DNA of 64,000 nucleotides from Silvimonas amylolytica (GTDB taxonomy: Bacteria; Pseudomonadota; Gammaproteobacteria; Burkholderiales; Chitinibacteraceae): positions 115,786 to 179,785 of the forward strand of contig NZ_BMLY01000004.1 in the NCBI RefSeq assembly GCF_014645555.1, read 5' to 3'. The notes beneath the pieces are model-generated. The model did not search any database. It was given only the letters and a program-made list of their open reading frames with translations, and was not told the origin of the DNA. Numbering within the stretch: position 1 is the first letter of the stretch; the number at the start of each line of letters is the position of its first letter. A program made the translations under genes and the position numbers. Positions 18,311 through 28,686 of this stretch are shown here, piece by piece.

Positions 18311-19201
18311 TTAGACGCCAGAATAAGCGGAGAAACCGCCATCCACTGGCACGACGACGCCGTTTACAAAGCCGGAGGCTGCGCTGCTGGCTAACCACAA
18401 CATCGTGCCGGTCAGTTCAGCTGCTTCGCCAAAGCGCCCCATCGGGGTATGGGCCAGAATCTTGCCGGCCCGCGCGGTGGGTTCTCCGCTGGCTTCATCA
18501 AACAAGAGTTTGTGGTTTTGCGCAGTCAGAAAGAACCCTGGCGCCAGTGCGTTAACGCGAATACCTACTTTGCAAAAGTGTACGGCCAGCCATTGCGTGA
18601 AATTGCTCACGGCCGCTTTGGCTGCGCTGTAGGCCGGAATTTTGGTGAGCGGGCAGAACGCATTCATGGAAGAGACGTTGATCACGCTGCAACCGGGCCT
18701 GGCCGTACCGTCTGCTGTGAGCATCTGCTGAGCAAATACTTGTGTGGGCAATAGGGTGCCCAGGAAATTGAGGTTGAACACAAAGCCAATCCCGGCCGGG
18801 TCCAGATCAAAAAAACTGGTCAGGGTTTTATCGGTCAGATCGGCGGGTTCCAGCCATTCTTTGGTGGTCGTTCCCTTGGGGTGATTACCGCCCGCGCCGT
18901 TCAGCAACACGGAGCACGGCCCCAGTTGTTGCAATACAGCTGCCGCTGCGGTTTCCAGTGATGCGCGTTCAAGTACATCTGCGGCAAGACCAATGGCGTG
19001 GCAGCCCTCGTCACGTAAACGCGCGGCCACGGCTTCGGCTGCAGCCAGATTCAAATCCAGTAGGGCGACCTTCATGCCGGCATGGGCCAGTGCCCGGGCC
19101 AGTTCACTGCACAACACCCCACCCGCGCCGGTAATAACGGCGACCTGGCCTGCCAGGTCAGCAGGGACAAAGGGCAAGTTCATCGGGGATGCGTGATTCA
19201 T
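18311..19201 (-). CDS. uxuB: SDR-type D-mannonate oxidoreductase (fructuronate reductase)
   Basis: 296 residues, a Rossmann-fold short-chain dehydrogenase with the NAD-binding [12 protein letters not shown] near residue 25, [12 protein letters not shown], and catalytic Ser plus Tyr-x-x-x-Lys in SSMNAF…[24 protein letters not shown] and [10 protein letters not shown] match the SDR form of mannonate oxidoreductase found in Bacillus (YjmF/UxuB-like), which interconverts fructuronate and mannonate. This form is unrelated to the longer E. coli UxuB. Its ATG overlaps the uxuA stop as ATGA, so the two pathway enzymes are translated together. Confidence 0.85.
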   Translation of the reverse strand: MNHASPMNLPFVPADLAGQVAVITGAGGVLCSELARALAHAGMKVALLDLNLAAAEAVAARLRDEGCHAIGLAADVLERASLETAAAAVLQQLGPCSVLLNGAGGNHPKGTTTKEWLEPADLTDKTLTSFFDLDPAGIGFVFNLNFLGTLLPTQVFAQQMLTADGTARPGCSVINVSSMNAFCPLTKIPAYSAAKAAVSNFTQWLAVHFCKVGIRVNALAPGFFLTAQNHKLLFDEASGEPTARAGKILAHTPMGRFGEAAELTGTMLWLASSAASGFVNGVVVPVDGGFSAYSGV

Positions 19202-20271
19202 TGTGTTTGTCCTTGGGTTGCGGTGAGTGCGGCGGCTTCTTTGGCGATGCCCTCCCATAAGCCGTTGAGATACACCGCGCCCAGTGCGCGATCGTACAAA
19301 CCGTAGCCAGGCTTGCCGGTTTCGCCCCAGATCATGCGGCCATGGTCAGGGCGGATATAACCTTCAAACCCGGCGTCGAAATACGCACGCATGATGTCCG
19401 CCATATCCAGCGAGCCATCGGCAGAGCGGTGGCTGGTTTCGTAAAAATCTCCCGCCTCGTTGTTGCGGACATTGCGCATGTGGGCGAAGTGAATCCGGCC
19501 CTGACCGGCAAATTCTCGCACCATGGCCACAATATCGTTGTGGCAATCCGCCCCCAGAGAACCTGAACACAAGGTCAGCCCATTGGCCGGGCTATCGACG
19601 ATTTTCAACAGTCGTGCCAGATCTTCGCGGTTCTTGACGATGCGCGGCAGACCAAAAATCGGACGGGGTGGATCGTCCGGGTGGATCGCCATGTTGATAC
19701 CGGCTGCTTGCGCCACCGGAATAACGCGCTCCAGGAACCAGGTCAAATTGGCCCAGAGTTGCGCTTCGCCAATGGCGTTGTATTCGGCGAGTAGTGCTTT
19801 CAGGGCTTCGGGCTGATAGCTGGCATCCCAACCAGGCAGCTGGATGCCCTGGGATGGATCAATGCGGTTCACCGCCTCTACATCAAATGCGAGGGTGGTC
19901 GAACCGTCTTCGAGTTTTTTTTCCAGCGTGGTGCGGGTCCAGTCGAAGACAGGCATGAAGTTGTAACACACCACCTTAAGGCCACACTGCGCCAGGTTCT
20001 TCAGCGTCTGGCAATAGTTGGCGACGAGGCGCTCACGTCCTGGTTTGCCCAGCTTGATGTCCTCATGCACGGGCACGCTTTCAATCACGTCAAAGGCCAG
20101 CCCATGGGATTCAATCTTCTGTTTGAGCGCCATGATATTGGCGAGGGGCCAGACCTCCCCGACGGGGACGTCATAGACCGCGCTGACGATGCCGTACATG
20201 CCTGGAATCTGGCGGATGTGCTCCAGCTTGATGGGGTCACTTTCACCGTACCAGCGAAAAGTCATTTTCAT
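19198..20271 (-). CDS. uxuA: Mannonate dehydratase
   Basis: 357 residues. UxuA dehydrates D-mannonate to 2-keto-3-deoxygluconate, the step after mannonate oxidoreductase in glucuronate breakdown. Recognisable stretches are [46 protein letters not shown] and the C-terminal [11 protein letters not shown], which carry metal and substrate ligands of this TIM-barrel family. GGAG lies six bases before the ATG. It is the first gene of the minus-strand sugar operon and diverges from a GntR regulator. Confidence 0.96.
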   Translation of the reverse strand: MKMTFRWYGESDPIKLEHIRQIPGMYGIVSAVYDVPVGEVWPLANIMALKQKIESHGLAFDVIESVPVHEDIKLGKPGRERLVANYCQTLKNLAQCGLKVVCYNFMPVFDWTRTTLEKKLEDGSTTLAFDVEAVNRIDPSQGIQLPGWDASYQPEALKALLAEYNAIGEAQLWANLTWFLERVIPVAQAAGINMAIHPDDPPRPIFGLPRIVKNREDLARLLKIVDSPANGLTLCSGSLGADCHNDIVAMVREFAGQGRIHFAHMRNVRNNEAGDFYETSHRSADGSLDMADIMRAYFDAGFEGYIRPDHGRMIWGETGKPGYGLYDRALGAVYLNGLWEGIAKEAAALTATQGQTQ

Positions 20272-20306
20272 GGGTTACTCCAGTCACGAATGTGGTCATG
20301 TGGTAT

Positions 20307-20373
20307 GGTGGTCAGGCCACCTGAAAAGTGATTGAAGTATCAACATGCAAATCAACCTTCGCAAGGTGGTCAG
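20307..20373. promoter_or_regulatory. Candidate GntR operators between uxuA and its regulator
   Basis: GGTGGTCAGGCCACC (20307–20321) is an imperfect palindrome with 5-bp GGTGG/CCACC arms. GGTGGTCAG recurs at 20365–20373. Both lie in the 209-bp gap between divergent uxuA and the GntR gene, where FadR-type regulators normally bind inverted TGGT-like half sites. Binding is inferred from position and symmetry. Confidence 0.5.
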
Positions 20374-20480
20374 ATTGACGTATCGCAAAAGATCCTCAGC
20401 AAGCCCGCCCAGTCTTTGACATGACCCCAAAGGGCGCGGCACATTTCGCGATGCAACGCTGATTAACTCAGGAAAACCGT

Positions 20481-21170
20481 ATGGATTTACCCACCCTCAA
20501 GGTCGAGCGTCTTTACCGCCAGATCTCCAGTCTGATCATCCAGTACATCAAGGATGGCCGTTTCAAAGTCGGCGAAGCCTTGCCGGCAGAACGTGATCTG
20601 GCACGACAGTTGGGAGTAGGGCGCTCATCGGTACGCGAAGCGCTGATTGCGCTGGAGATTGCAGGGTGGGTGGAAATCCGCACGGGGACCGGCGTGTTTG
20701 TGCTGGCAGCAGAAGAACCCGTGGTCGCCGTGCAAGGTGCGGATGTCACCAGTGCGACGGCGCTGCTGGAGGCACGCAGCCTGTTTGAGGGTGATCTGGC
20801 CGCACTGGCTGCAGAACGCGCCAGCCCGGCGCAAATTGCCGCGCTGGGTCTGCTACTGGATGAAATGGCCCGTGAAGACGAGGAAAACGCGGCATTTCAC
20901 GATAGTGATCGCCGCTTTCACTGGCTGATTGCCGAAATGACCGGCAATGAGGTTTTGCAGGAAATGTCACAGACGCTGTGGAACAAGCGCTATTCGCCCT
21001 TGTTCCAGCAACTGGAAAACCACTATGGCGTGGTGCCGTGGGCGTCGCATGTTGTTGAGGAGCACCGTGCCATTCATGCCGCCATCGCGGCCCACGATCC
21101 AGGGGCGGCAAGGGCAGCCATGCAACGACATCTGGATCAGGTGCTGGAAAAGCTGTTCCGCCAGAGTTGA
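20481..21170 (+). CDS. GntR-family regulator of the FadR/UxuR subgroup
   Basis: 229 residues. An N-terminal winged helix (about 8–75, with VGEALPAERDLARQLGVGRSSVREALIALE) is joined to a helical FCD effector domain (about 90–220) with metal-binding Asp/His candidates (FHDSDRRFH, EEHRAIH). UxuR and ExuR, relatives of this subgroup, repress hexuronate genes until a pathway intermediate binds. Divergent transcription from uxuA and shared GGTGGTCAG motifs fit local control. It ends exactly where the convergent MFS gene ends, with no terminator between them. AGGA precedes the ATG. Confidence 0.88.
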   Translation: MDLPTLKVERLYRQISSLIIQYIKDGRFKVGEALPAERDLARQLGVGRSSVREALIALEIAGWVEIRTGTGVFVLAAEEPVVAVQGADVTSATALLEARSLFEGDLAALAAERASPAQIAALGLLLDEMAREDEENAAFHDSDRRFHWLIAEMTGNEVLQEMSQTLWNKRYSPLFQQLENHYGVVPWASHVVEEHRAIHAAIAAHDPGAARAAMQRHLDQVLEKLFRQS

Positions 21171-22541
21171 TCAGCTCGCATTACGGGTGGCGTCGATGAG
21201 GGTTTTGACGCCAGCCTCATCCCAGCCGCTTTGCAGTACCTTCAGCAGCGCAACGCGTTCATCAATCAGCACGACCGCTTCTTTTACACCTGCCAGCGCG
21301 GACAATTCGGCCGTGAGATGCGCCGCATCGCCGCGCCAGTGCTCACCGATATGGAACATCTGCGTCTTGACCGGCAAAGGGGGCTGTAACCCGAAGGTGA
21401 CAATCAGCCAGAACGCCATGAGTACCGCGCACAACCAGAAAACTGGCGCGGCACCGCCATGCTGAAACAGCCAGCCAGCTGCCGCAGAGCCGACGAACAT
21501 GGCGAGCGACTGGCAGGTGTTGTACACGCCCATGGCCGTACCTTTAGCTGCAGTCGGTGCAATCTTGCTGATCAGGCTGGGCTGGGTGGCCTCAAGAATG
21601 TTGAACGCGATGAAATATACGCCCAGCCAGATGCAGATCATGGTCAGATTGGGCATGTACAGTGCCATGCCGGTTTGCGCGATCAACATCAGTGCAATGG
21701 CCAGCAGGAACACGCTTTTGAGCTTGTTGCGTTTTTCCGCCACGATCACGGCCGGCACCATGAAAATGAAACCAACAATGACGACCGGCAGGTACACCAT
21801 CCAGTGATTGGCGACGGGCACGTGGCCTGTGCTGGCCAGCAGCAGCGGCATGACGGTGAACATGGCCATTTGCGCGGCATGAAGCGCAAAGACACCATAG
21901 TTGAGACGGCGCAACTGCGGGTGTTTCAGTACGGTGGGCAGGCGTGCCGCGCTGGCCTCAGCGTCTGAATGAAAACGCGACAGGGCCGGGCTGGGAATGA
22001 TTTTCCAGACCCCAATGATGGCCGCGACGGTCAACCCGGCGGTGAGCAAGAAAATACCGGGCAGGCCAATCCAGTTGGTCAGCTTGGGCGCAGCAACCAG
22101 TGAGATCGCAAAGGTCATGGCAATGCTGGCACCAATCATGGCCATAGCCTTGGTGCGGTGTTCTTCACGCGTCAGATCAGCCAGCAATGCGGTAATAGCG
22201 GCGGAAATAGCCCCGGCGCCTTGCAGTGCACGGCCCAGAATCATGCCTTCGATACTGGTGACGCTGGCACACACCAGGCTGCCAAGCGCAAACATGACAA
22301 GGCCGAAGTAGATCACCTTTTTGCGGCCAACACGGTCTGACCACATGCCAAATGGCAACTGCAACAGCGCTTGGGTAAGACCATATGCGCCAAACGCGAG
22401 CCCGACCAGCGCATGATTCTCGCCGCCCGACAAATGTGCTGCGTAAACCGCAAACACGGGCAGAATCAAAAACATGCCCAGCATGCGCAAGGCATACAGC
22501 CCGGCGAGCCCGAGCGAAGCGCGAAGTTCCAGAGGTGTCAT
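21171..22541 (-). CDS. MFS efflux transporter with C-terminal soluble domain (YajR-like)
   Basis: 456 residues: about 12 transmembrane helices (1–395) followed by a roughly 60-residue soluble domain (GDAAHLTAELSALAGVKEAVVLIDERVALLKV), the arrangement of E. coli YajR with its ferredoxin-like YAM domain. The proton-antiport motif region is GMWSDRVGRKKV. The substrate is unknown. This gene normally lies between ssb and uvrA in betaproteobacteria; here a second MFS gene (40 bases upstream) and the sugar cluster flank it. Confidence 0.85.
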   Translation of the reverse strand: MTPLELRASLGLAGLYALRMLGMFLILPVFAVYAAHLSGGENHALVGLAFGAYGLTQALLQLPFGMWSDRVGRKKVIYFGLVMFALGSLVCASVTSIEGMILGRALQGAGAISAAITALLADLTREEHRTKAMAMIGASIAMTFAISLVAAPKLTNWIGLPGIFLLTAGLTVAAIIGVWKIIPSPALSRFHSDAEASAARLPTVLKHPQLRRLNYGVFALHAAQMAMFTVMPLLLASTGHVPVANHWMVYLPVVIVGFIFMVPAVIVAEKRNKLKSVFLLAIALMLIAQTGMALYMPNLTMICIWLGVYFIAFNILEATQPSLISKIAPTAAKGTAMGVYNTCQSLAMFVGSAAAGWLFQHGGAAPVFWLCAVLMAFWLIVTFGLQPPLPVKTQMFHIGEHWRGDAAHLTAELSALAGVKEAVVLIDERVALLKVLQSGWDEAGVKTLIDATRNAS

Positions 22542-22581
22542 CAGATCAGTTCAGTCAAGTCGGGCGGCCCTGGGCCACCGT

Positions 22582-23799
22582 TTATTGTTTTGCGGGTTGT
22601 TCCAGATTAGGCAGGAATGCGGTCAACAGGCCAATTAACGGCAGGAATGCGCAGACCTGGTACACAAACTCGATACTGGTTCGGTCTGCCAGCATACCCA
22701 GCACGGCAGCGCCAATGCCGCCCATGCCAAAGGCAAAGCCAAAGAACAGGCCAGAGACCATGCCCACCTTGCCCGGGATCAATTCTTGCGCGTACACCAG
22801 AATGGCCGAGAACGCCGAAGCCAGAATCACGCCGATGATGGCGGTCAGCACACCGGTCCAGAAGAGGTTGGCGTAGGGCAGGATCAACGTAAAGGGCGCA
22901 ACGCCCAGAATCGACGCCCAGATGACATATTTGCGGCCGATGCGGTCACCCACCGGGCCACCAATCACTGTGCCCGCCGCGACTGCAAACAGGAACACAA
23001 ACAGGTGCACCTGCGCGCCTTGTACGGTCAGATTGAATTTGTGCATCAGGTAGAAGGTGAAATAGCTACCGATGCTCGCCATGTAGAAATATTTGGAGAA
23101 AATCAGCAGCAACAAAATGCCGATCGAGAAGCTGACTTGCTTGTTGGTCAGATGGTGAATCACCTTGCGACCGCCTTTGCCGCGCGCGCCCAGGTGATGC
23201 GCCTTGTACCAGCCGCCCACTTTGACCAGCACTGCAATCGCCACCAGCGCAGCCAGCGAGAACCACGCAATACTGGGCTGACCAAACGGCACGATGATGG
23301 CTGCCGCCAGCAAAGGCCCAAGTGATGAACCCAGATTGCCGCCCACCTGGAACAACGATTGCGCCAGACCATGGCGGCCACCGGACGCCATGCGTGCCAC
23401 GCGACTGGATTCCGGATGGAAGATCGACGAGCCAGTACCCACTAACGCGGCCGCCACTAAAAGCGTGCCGAAGTTCGGGGCCACGGACAGCAGCAGCAAA
23501 CCGCACAACGTAAAGCCCATGCCCACGGGCAAAGAGTACGGCTGAGGTTTTTTATCCGTATACAAACCCACCAGCGGTTGCAACAGGGATGCGGTGATCT
23601 GGTAGGTCAGCGTGATCAGGCCAATCTGGGCAAAAGACAGGTTAAAACCGCCTTTCAGAATGGGGTAAATAGCCAGGATCAACGACTGGATCATGTCGTT
23701 GAGCAGGTGCGAGAAACTGATGGCGCCCAGCACCCGGAAAGCGGTGCCCTGTTCACTGGAAGCGGCTGCGTTGGCCGACGTGCTCAGACTGTTCTGCAT
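22582..23799 (-). CDS. fsr: Fosmidomycin-resistance-type MFS exporter
   Basis: 405 residues from the ATG at 23799; an in-frame GTG at 23832 is possible, and neither has a clear ribosome site. About 12 helices. LGAISFSHLLNDMIQSLILA, GTGSSIFHPESSRVARMASG and GGRHGLAQSLFQVGGN are nearly those of E. coli Fsr, a proton-driven exporter that confers fosmidomycin resistance. Natural substrates are unknown. It probably shares a transcript with the following MFS gene and is divergent from uvrA. Confidence 0.9.
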   Translation of the reverse strand: MQNSLSTSANAAASSEQGTAFRVLGAISFSHLLNDMIQSLILAIYPILKGGFNLSFAQIGLITLTYQITASLLQPLVGLYTDKKPQPYSLPVGMGFTLCGLLLLSVAPNFGTLLVAAALVGTGSSIFHPESSRVARMASGGRHGLAQSLFQVGGNLGSSLGPLLAAAIIVPFGQPSIAWFSLAALVAIAVLVKVGGWYKAHHLGARGKGGRKVIHHLTNKQVSFSIGILLLLIFSKYFYMASIGSYFTFYLMHKFNLTVQGAQVHLFVFLFAVAAGTVIGGPVGDRIGRKYVIWASILGVAPFTLILPYANLFWTGVLTAIIGVILASAFSAILVYAQELIPGKVGMVSGLFFGFAFGMGGIGAAVLGMLADRTSIEFVYQVCAFLPLIGLLTAFLPNLEQPAKQ

Positions 23800-24019
23800 G
23801 CTGTCGCAAGTAACTGTATCAACGGGAAACACATAGTTTATCAGGTTGGCATGATGGACGTGGGCGGCCTTTTCTGGCCTTCAGCGGTCACACTGGTGAA
23901 CGGGTCATGCGCCTGGCGGGGGCTGGAAATCCCGTAAAAGCCCCATATCTGTTCCGTCATGTTTAACCGACCGATTCTGTTATATTGACGGATTGGCTTT
24001 TCCGACTGGCATACGGCGC

Positions 24020-26875
24020 ATGAACTATCGTCCCGCTATCGAGCAAGATATCCCCCTGATCCGTATTCGTGGTGCGCGTACGCACAACCTCAAGAACGTG
24101 AATCTGGATTTGCCGCGCGGCAAGCTCGTGGTTATCACCGGGTTGTCTGGCTCGGGCAAGTCGTCCCTGGCGTTTGACACCTTGTATGCCGAAGGCCAGC
24201 GCCGGTATGTCGAGTCGCTCTCGGCCTATGCCCGCCAGTTCCTTCAATTGATGGAAAAGCCCGATGTCGATTTGATCGAGGGCTTGAGCCCGGCGATCTC
24301 CATCGAGCAAAAAGCCACCAGCCATAACCCGCGCTCTACCGTGGGTACCGTGACAGAAATCCACGATTACCTGCGCTTGCTGTTTGCGCGGGTTGGTACG
24401 CCATATTGCCCGGATCACGAACTGCCACTTGAATCGCAAACCGTCAGCCAGATGGTCGACCATGTGCTGGCGCTACCGGAAGACACGCGCCTGATGATCC
24501 TGGCGCCGCTGGTGATTGGCCGCAAAGGCGAAAATCTCGAGTTATTCGACGAATTGCGCGCCCAGGGTTTCGTACGGGTACGCGTTGATGGCGAAGCATA
24601 CGAACTCGACGCTGTTCCCAAGCTGGACAAGAACAAAAAACACACCATTGAGGTGGTGATCGACCGCCTTAAGGTGCGTGATGACGTGAAACAACGCGTC
24701 GCGGAGTCGTTCGAGACCGCGCTGCGACACGCCGATGGTCGTGCCATTGCCGTGGAAATGGAAAGCGGCAAAGAGCACTGGTTCTCTGCCAAATTTGCCT
24801 GTCCGGTGTGCAGCTTTAGCCTGCCTGAACTGGAGCCACGCCTCTTTTCCTTCAACAACCCGATGGGCGCCTGCCCCAAGTGTGATGGTCTGGGGCAGAT
24901 CACGTTTTTCGACCCCAAACGTGTGGTGGCCCACCCGGAACTGAGTCTGGCGGCGGGTTGTATCAAGGGTTGGGACAAGCGCAACCAGTTTTACTTCCAG
25001 ATGCTGACCAATCTGGCCGCGCATTACGACTTCGACACCAATACCGCGTGGGAAGACTTGCCGGAGAACATCCAGCAAGTGGTGCTCTATGGTTCGGGCA
25101 AAGAAGAAATCACCTTCGTTTATCTGAACGAACGCGGCAGCCGCTTTGAGCGTGCGCACACCTTTGAAGGGATCATCCCCAATCTGGAGCGCCGCTACCG
25201 CGAGACTGATTCCGTGGCCGTACGTGAAGAATTGGCCAAGTACCAGAACAACCAGGCTTGCCCAAGCTGCGGGGGTTCCCGTTTGCGCCGTGAAGCGCGT
25301 TACGTGCGTGTGGGCGATGAAACGCTGCACCAGATTTCGCAAATGGCGCTCCGCGATTCCAGCCATTTCTTTACGGCGCTGAGCTTTGAAGGCAACAAGG
25401 CGCAAATCGCCGAGAAAATCGTCAAGGAAATCCGCGAGCGACTGGGGTTTCTGGTGAATGTCGGGCTGGACTATCTGAGCCTGGAACGCAGTGCTGATAC
25501 GTTGTCAGGGGGCGAGGCGCAACGGATTCGTCTGGCGTCGCAGATTGGCTCTGGTCTCACCGGCGTGATGTATGTGCTGGATGAGCCCTCGATCGGCCTG
25601 CACCAGCGTGATAACGATCGCTTGATCGCCACCCTGATGCGCTTGCGCGATCTGGATAACACGGTGATCGTGGTCGAACACGATGAAGACGCGATCCGCG
25701 CTGCGGATTATCTGGTCGATATGGGCCCCGGCGCGGGTGAGCATGGCGGTCAGGTGATTGCTGAAGGCGTGCCTGAAGTCGTGATGAAGAACCCGGATTC
25801 GATCACCGGCCAGTTTCTTTCTGGTACGCGCCGGATCGAACTGCCGGCAGAGCGTCGCCAGCCTGATCCGGACAAATGGTTCACGCTCAAGGGGGCGCAC
25901 GGCAACAATCTGAAGTTTGTTGATCTGGCGTTGCCGGTGGGTTTGCTGGTGTGCGTGACGGGTGTGTCGGGTTCCGGTAAATCCACGTTGATCAACGACA
26001 CGCTGTACGCCATTGCCGCGCGTGACCTGAATGGCGCATCGACCGAGCCCGCGCCGTATCACGAAGTGCACGGCATGGATCATTTCGACAAGGTCATTAA
26101 CGTCGATCAATCCCCGATTGGCCGTACGCCGCGCTCCAATCCGGCGACGTATACCGGTTTGTTTACGCCGATTCGTGAACTGTTTGCCGGCGTGCCGTCA
26201 TCGCGTGAACGCGGTTATGGGCCTGGTCGCTTCAGTTTCAACGTCAAGGGCGGCCGCTGTGAAGCCTGCCAGGGCGATGGCGTCATCAAGGTGGAAATGC
26301 ACTTTCTGCCGGACGTCTATGTGCCGTGCGATGTTTGTCATGGCAAGCGCTATAACCGCGAAACACTGGAAGTGCAGTACAAGGGCCAGAACATTACCGA
26401 AGTGCTGGAAATGACGGTAGAGCACGCGCTGGAGTTCTTCAGTGCGGTACCTACCGTGGCCCGCAAACTGCAAACGCTGATGGATGTGGGCCTTGGCTAC
26501 ATTCGCCTCGGTCAGTCTGCGACAACGCTGTCTGGTGGTGAAGCACAGCGTGTGAAGCTGGCGCTTGAGCTTTCCAAGCGCGATACCGGTCGCACGCTCT
26601 ACATTCTGGATGAGCCGACGACAGGTCTGCATTTCCACGACATTGACCTCTTGCTGGGGGTGGTGCGTCGCTTGCGCGAACACGGCAATACCGTGGTGGT
26701 GATCGAACATAACCTGGACGTGATCAAAACCGCCGACTGGATTGTTGACCTGGGCCCGGAAGGTGGCGCGGGTGGTGGGGAGATCATCGCCGTCGGTACG
26801 CCGGAAGAAGTGGCCAGAAGCACCAAGTCGCATACGGCCAAATACCTCAAGCGCGTACTGGACAGCCACAAGTAA
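24020..26875 (+). CDS. uvrA: Excinuclease ABC subunit A
   Basis: 951 residues from the ATG at 24020 (a TTG nine codons earlier is open but less likely). It has two ABC-type ATPase units, with Walker [10 protein letters not shown] near residue 37 and GVSGSGKST near 645, two LSGGEAQR signatures, and zinc modules CPVC…CPKC and CEAC…CDVC. UvrA scans DNA for bulky lesions with UvrB and starts nucleotide excision repair. The length is usual for the family. A strong terminator follows. Confidence 0.98.
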   Translation: MNYRPAIEQDIPLIRIRGARTHNLKNVNLDLPRGKLVVITGLSGSGKSSLAFDTLYAEGQRRYVESLSAYARQFLQLMEKPDVDLIEGLSPAISIEQKATSHNPRSTVGTVTEIHDYLRLLFARVGTPYCPDHELPLESQTVSQMVDHVLALPEDTRLMILAPLVIGRKGENLELFDELRAQGFVRVRVDGEAYELDAVPKLDKNKKHTIEVVIDRLKVRDDVKQRVAESFETALRHADGRAIAVEMESGKEHWFSAKFACPVCSFSLPELEPRLFSFNNPMGACPKCDGLGQITFFDPKRVVAHPELSLAAGCIKGWDKRNQFYFQMLTNLAAHYDFDTNTAWEDLPENIQQVVLYGSGKEEITFVYLNERGSRFERAHTFEGIIPNLERRYRETDSVAVREELAKYQNNQACPSCGGSRLRREARYVRVGDETLHQISQMALRDSSHFFTALSFEGNKAQIAEKIVKEIRERLGFLVNVGLDYLSLERSADTLSGGEAQRIRLASQIGSGLTGVMYVLDEPSIGLHQRDNDRLIATLMRLRDLDNTVIVVEHDEDAIRAADYLVDMGPGAGEHGGQVIAEGVPEVVMKNPDSITGQFLSGTRRIELPAERRQPDPDKWFTLKGAHGNNLKFVDLALPVGLLVCVTGVSGSGKSTLINDTLYAIAARDLNGASTEPAPYHEVHGMDHFDKVINVDQSPIGRTPRSNPATYTGLFTPIRELFAGVPSSRERGYGPGRFSFNVKGGRCEACQGDGVIKVEMHFLPDVYVPCDVCHGKRYNRETLEVQYKGQNITEVLEMTVEHALEFFSAVPTVARKLQTLMDVGLGYIRLGQSATTLSGGEAQRVKLALELSKRDTGRTLYILDEPTTGLHFHDIDLLLGVVRRLREHGNTVVVIEHNLDVIKTADWIVDLGPEGGAGGGEIIAVGTPEEVARSTKSHTAKYLKRVLDSHK

Positions 26876-26892
26876 CCCGGACTGCCCGATAC

Positions 26893-26923
26893 AAAAAAGC
26901 CTCCACATAAGGAGGCTTTTTTT
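26893..26923. terminator. Bidirectional terminator between uvrA and mltD
   Basis: Stem AAAAAGCCTCC/GGAGGCTTTTT with an ACATAA loop and T-runs on both strands. It lies between the convergent ends of uvrA and the lytic transglycosylase gene. Confidence 0.92.
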
Positions 26924-26949
26924 ATGGGTGTTACCAGTCTGAACGCAGA

Positions 26950-28587
26950 TTAGCCATTCGGTTGGTAGATCACCAGATGGACACCTGGTGTAAATGACTG
27001 CTGCGGGTTCCAGCGCTTGATATCAGCCGTATCGACGTTGTGGCTGCGGGCGATGGAGTTGAGCGTATCCCCGCGCTTGACGACGTACTTCTGTGCAACG
27101 GGCGGGGTGTAGCTGATGCGTTTGACACCTGCGGCACCACCGTTGCCATTGCTGGCCAGCTTGAGCGTCTGCCCCAACTGGATATGATTGCTGCGCAGAC
27201 CGTTCATGGACTTGATCGAGGCCACTGTCACGCCGTAACGCTTGGCGATATTGAACACGGTATCACCCCGTGCCACGCGGTAAGAGATCACGCCATTGCC
27301 ACTGTCATCACGCATTGCCACGGCTGGCAGACGACGAGCCTGAGGCTTGTCCTGCGCACCGGTATCAACCGGATCTGCAGCGCGGTTTGCAGCCAGTGCG
27401 ACCAGCGTTTGCTGTTCAGACTCGTTCACGTCCGCATTCTTGGGCACCAGGATCGTCTGACCGCGGGCAACGCGCTCACGCGCGGTGATGTCGTTCACGT
27501 CTTTCAGTTCGGCGAGGGACATGCCAAACGAAGAGGCCAGCTTGTCCAGGTTTTCACCAGGATGAGTCACATACGGTTGCCAGTTCAACAACGGCTTGTC
27601 GTAGCTGGCCAGATTCTTCTGGAATACATCGACCTTGTCCGCCGGCAGCACCAGCAGGCGCTCATCCTTGTGTGCAATCACCGGACGAATAAAACCCGGG
27701 TTCAGACGCAGCAATTCTTCCACTGGCGTTTCAGCCAGTTCGGCTGCCACTTTGACATCCATATGGCGGTCAGGGCTGACCGTCGCGAAGTAAGCGCGGT
27801 TGGGGATGTCATTCAGTGCAATACCGTAAGCCGCCGGGTTCTGCACAATATTGCGGATGGCCAGTAGCTTGGGTACGTAATTGCGGGTTTCATCCGGCAT
27901 GCGCAGGCTGGCAAAGTCGGTCGGCAGACCGGCCGCCTGATTTTTAGCGATCGCACGGGCTACGGCGTTTTCGCCCCAGTTGTAGGAGGCCAGTGCGAGT
28001 TGCCAGTCACCGAACATGCCATGCAGTTCTTCCAGGTAGTCCAGCGCGGCTTGCGTGGCCGCGACCACGTCGCGGCGGCCGTCGTACCACCAGGTGCGTT
28101 CCAGACCGTAACGCTTGCCCGTATCCGGGATGAACTGCCACATGCCGGCGGCACGGGCGGGAGATTCAGCTTTGGGGTTGTACGCGCTCTCAATCATGGG
28201 CAGGAGCGCCAGTTCCATTGGCATGCCGCGTTTTTCGACTTCGCCGGAGACATAGAACAGATAACGCTGACCACGATCCAGAATCCGGTTCAGGTATTCC
28301 GGGCGGGCGGCGTAGTAGTTTTCCCACTTGGTGACGAGTGCACTGTCCGGGTCATCCATCGCGAAGCCGGCACGCAGACGATCCCACAAGGAGTTGTAGG
28401 CCGCGATGGCTTCGGGCGAGGACTCGCCAAACAGCATCGAGACAGTCAGGCGCGTATCGTCATTGATCTGGAAAGCGGGGTCGTGCAGCTGGTAATCGAG
28501 CCGGGTGGTTCCGACTGTTTCTCCTTCAGCAAACGTCGCTGTACTGAGCAGGCCGGCAATAATGCCAGCGAGCAGTCGGTATTTCAT
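26950..28587 (-). CDS. mltD: Membrane-bound lytic murein transglycosylase D with LysM repeats
   Basis: 545 residues. A signal peptide (1–20) is followed by the SLT domain: catalytic Glu in LLPMIESAYNPKAESPARAAGMWQF-like sequence near residue 133 and the ALASYNWGENAV motif. Three LysM peptidoglycan-binding modules follow (about 335–380, 440–485 and 500–545). The enzyme cleaves the glycan between MurNAc and GlcNAc, producing anhydro-muropeptides. There is no lipobox Cys at the end of the signal peptide, so it is probably periplasmic rather than a lipoprotein. Confidence 0.93.
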   Translation of the reverse strand: MKYRLLAGIIAGLLSTATFAEGETVGTTRLDYQLHDPAFQINDDTRLTVSMLFGESSPEAIAAYNSLWDRLRAGFAMDDPDSALVTKWENYYAARPEYLNRILDRGQRYLFYVSGEVEKRGMPMELALLPMIESAYNPKAESPARAAGMWQFIPDTGKRYGLERTWWYDGRRDVVAATQAALDYLEELHGMFGDWQLALASYNWGENAVARAIAKNQAAGLPTDFASLRMPDETRNYVPKLLAIRNIVQNPAAYGIALNDIPNRAYFATVSPDRHMDVKVAAELAETPVEELLRLNPGFIRPVIAHKDERLLVLPADKVDVFQKNLASYDKPLLNWQPYVTHPGENLDKLASSFGMSLAELKDVNDITARERVARGQTILVPKNADVNESEQQTLVALAANRAADPVDTGAQDKPQARRLPAVAMRDDSGNGVISYRVARGDTVFNIAKRYGVTVASIKSMNGLRSNHIQLGQTLKLASNGNGGAAGVKRISYTPPVAQKYVVKRGDTLNSIARSHNVDTADIKRWNPQQSFTPGVHLVIYQPNG

Positions 28588-28686
28588 GATGCCAAGGCCC
28601 TGATTAATTTCAAATTGAACGGATGTTGCCGGGGCATGCCCACACTGTCAACAAGGCATTTCTGAAGTCGGCGGATGACAGGCGGT

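Noticed and set aside
24000-24019. LexA/SOS box before uvrA
   Set aside because: No CTGTn8ACAG-like sequence is present between the divergent genes.
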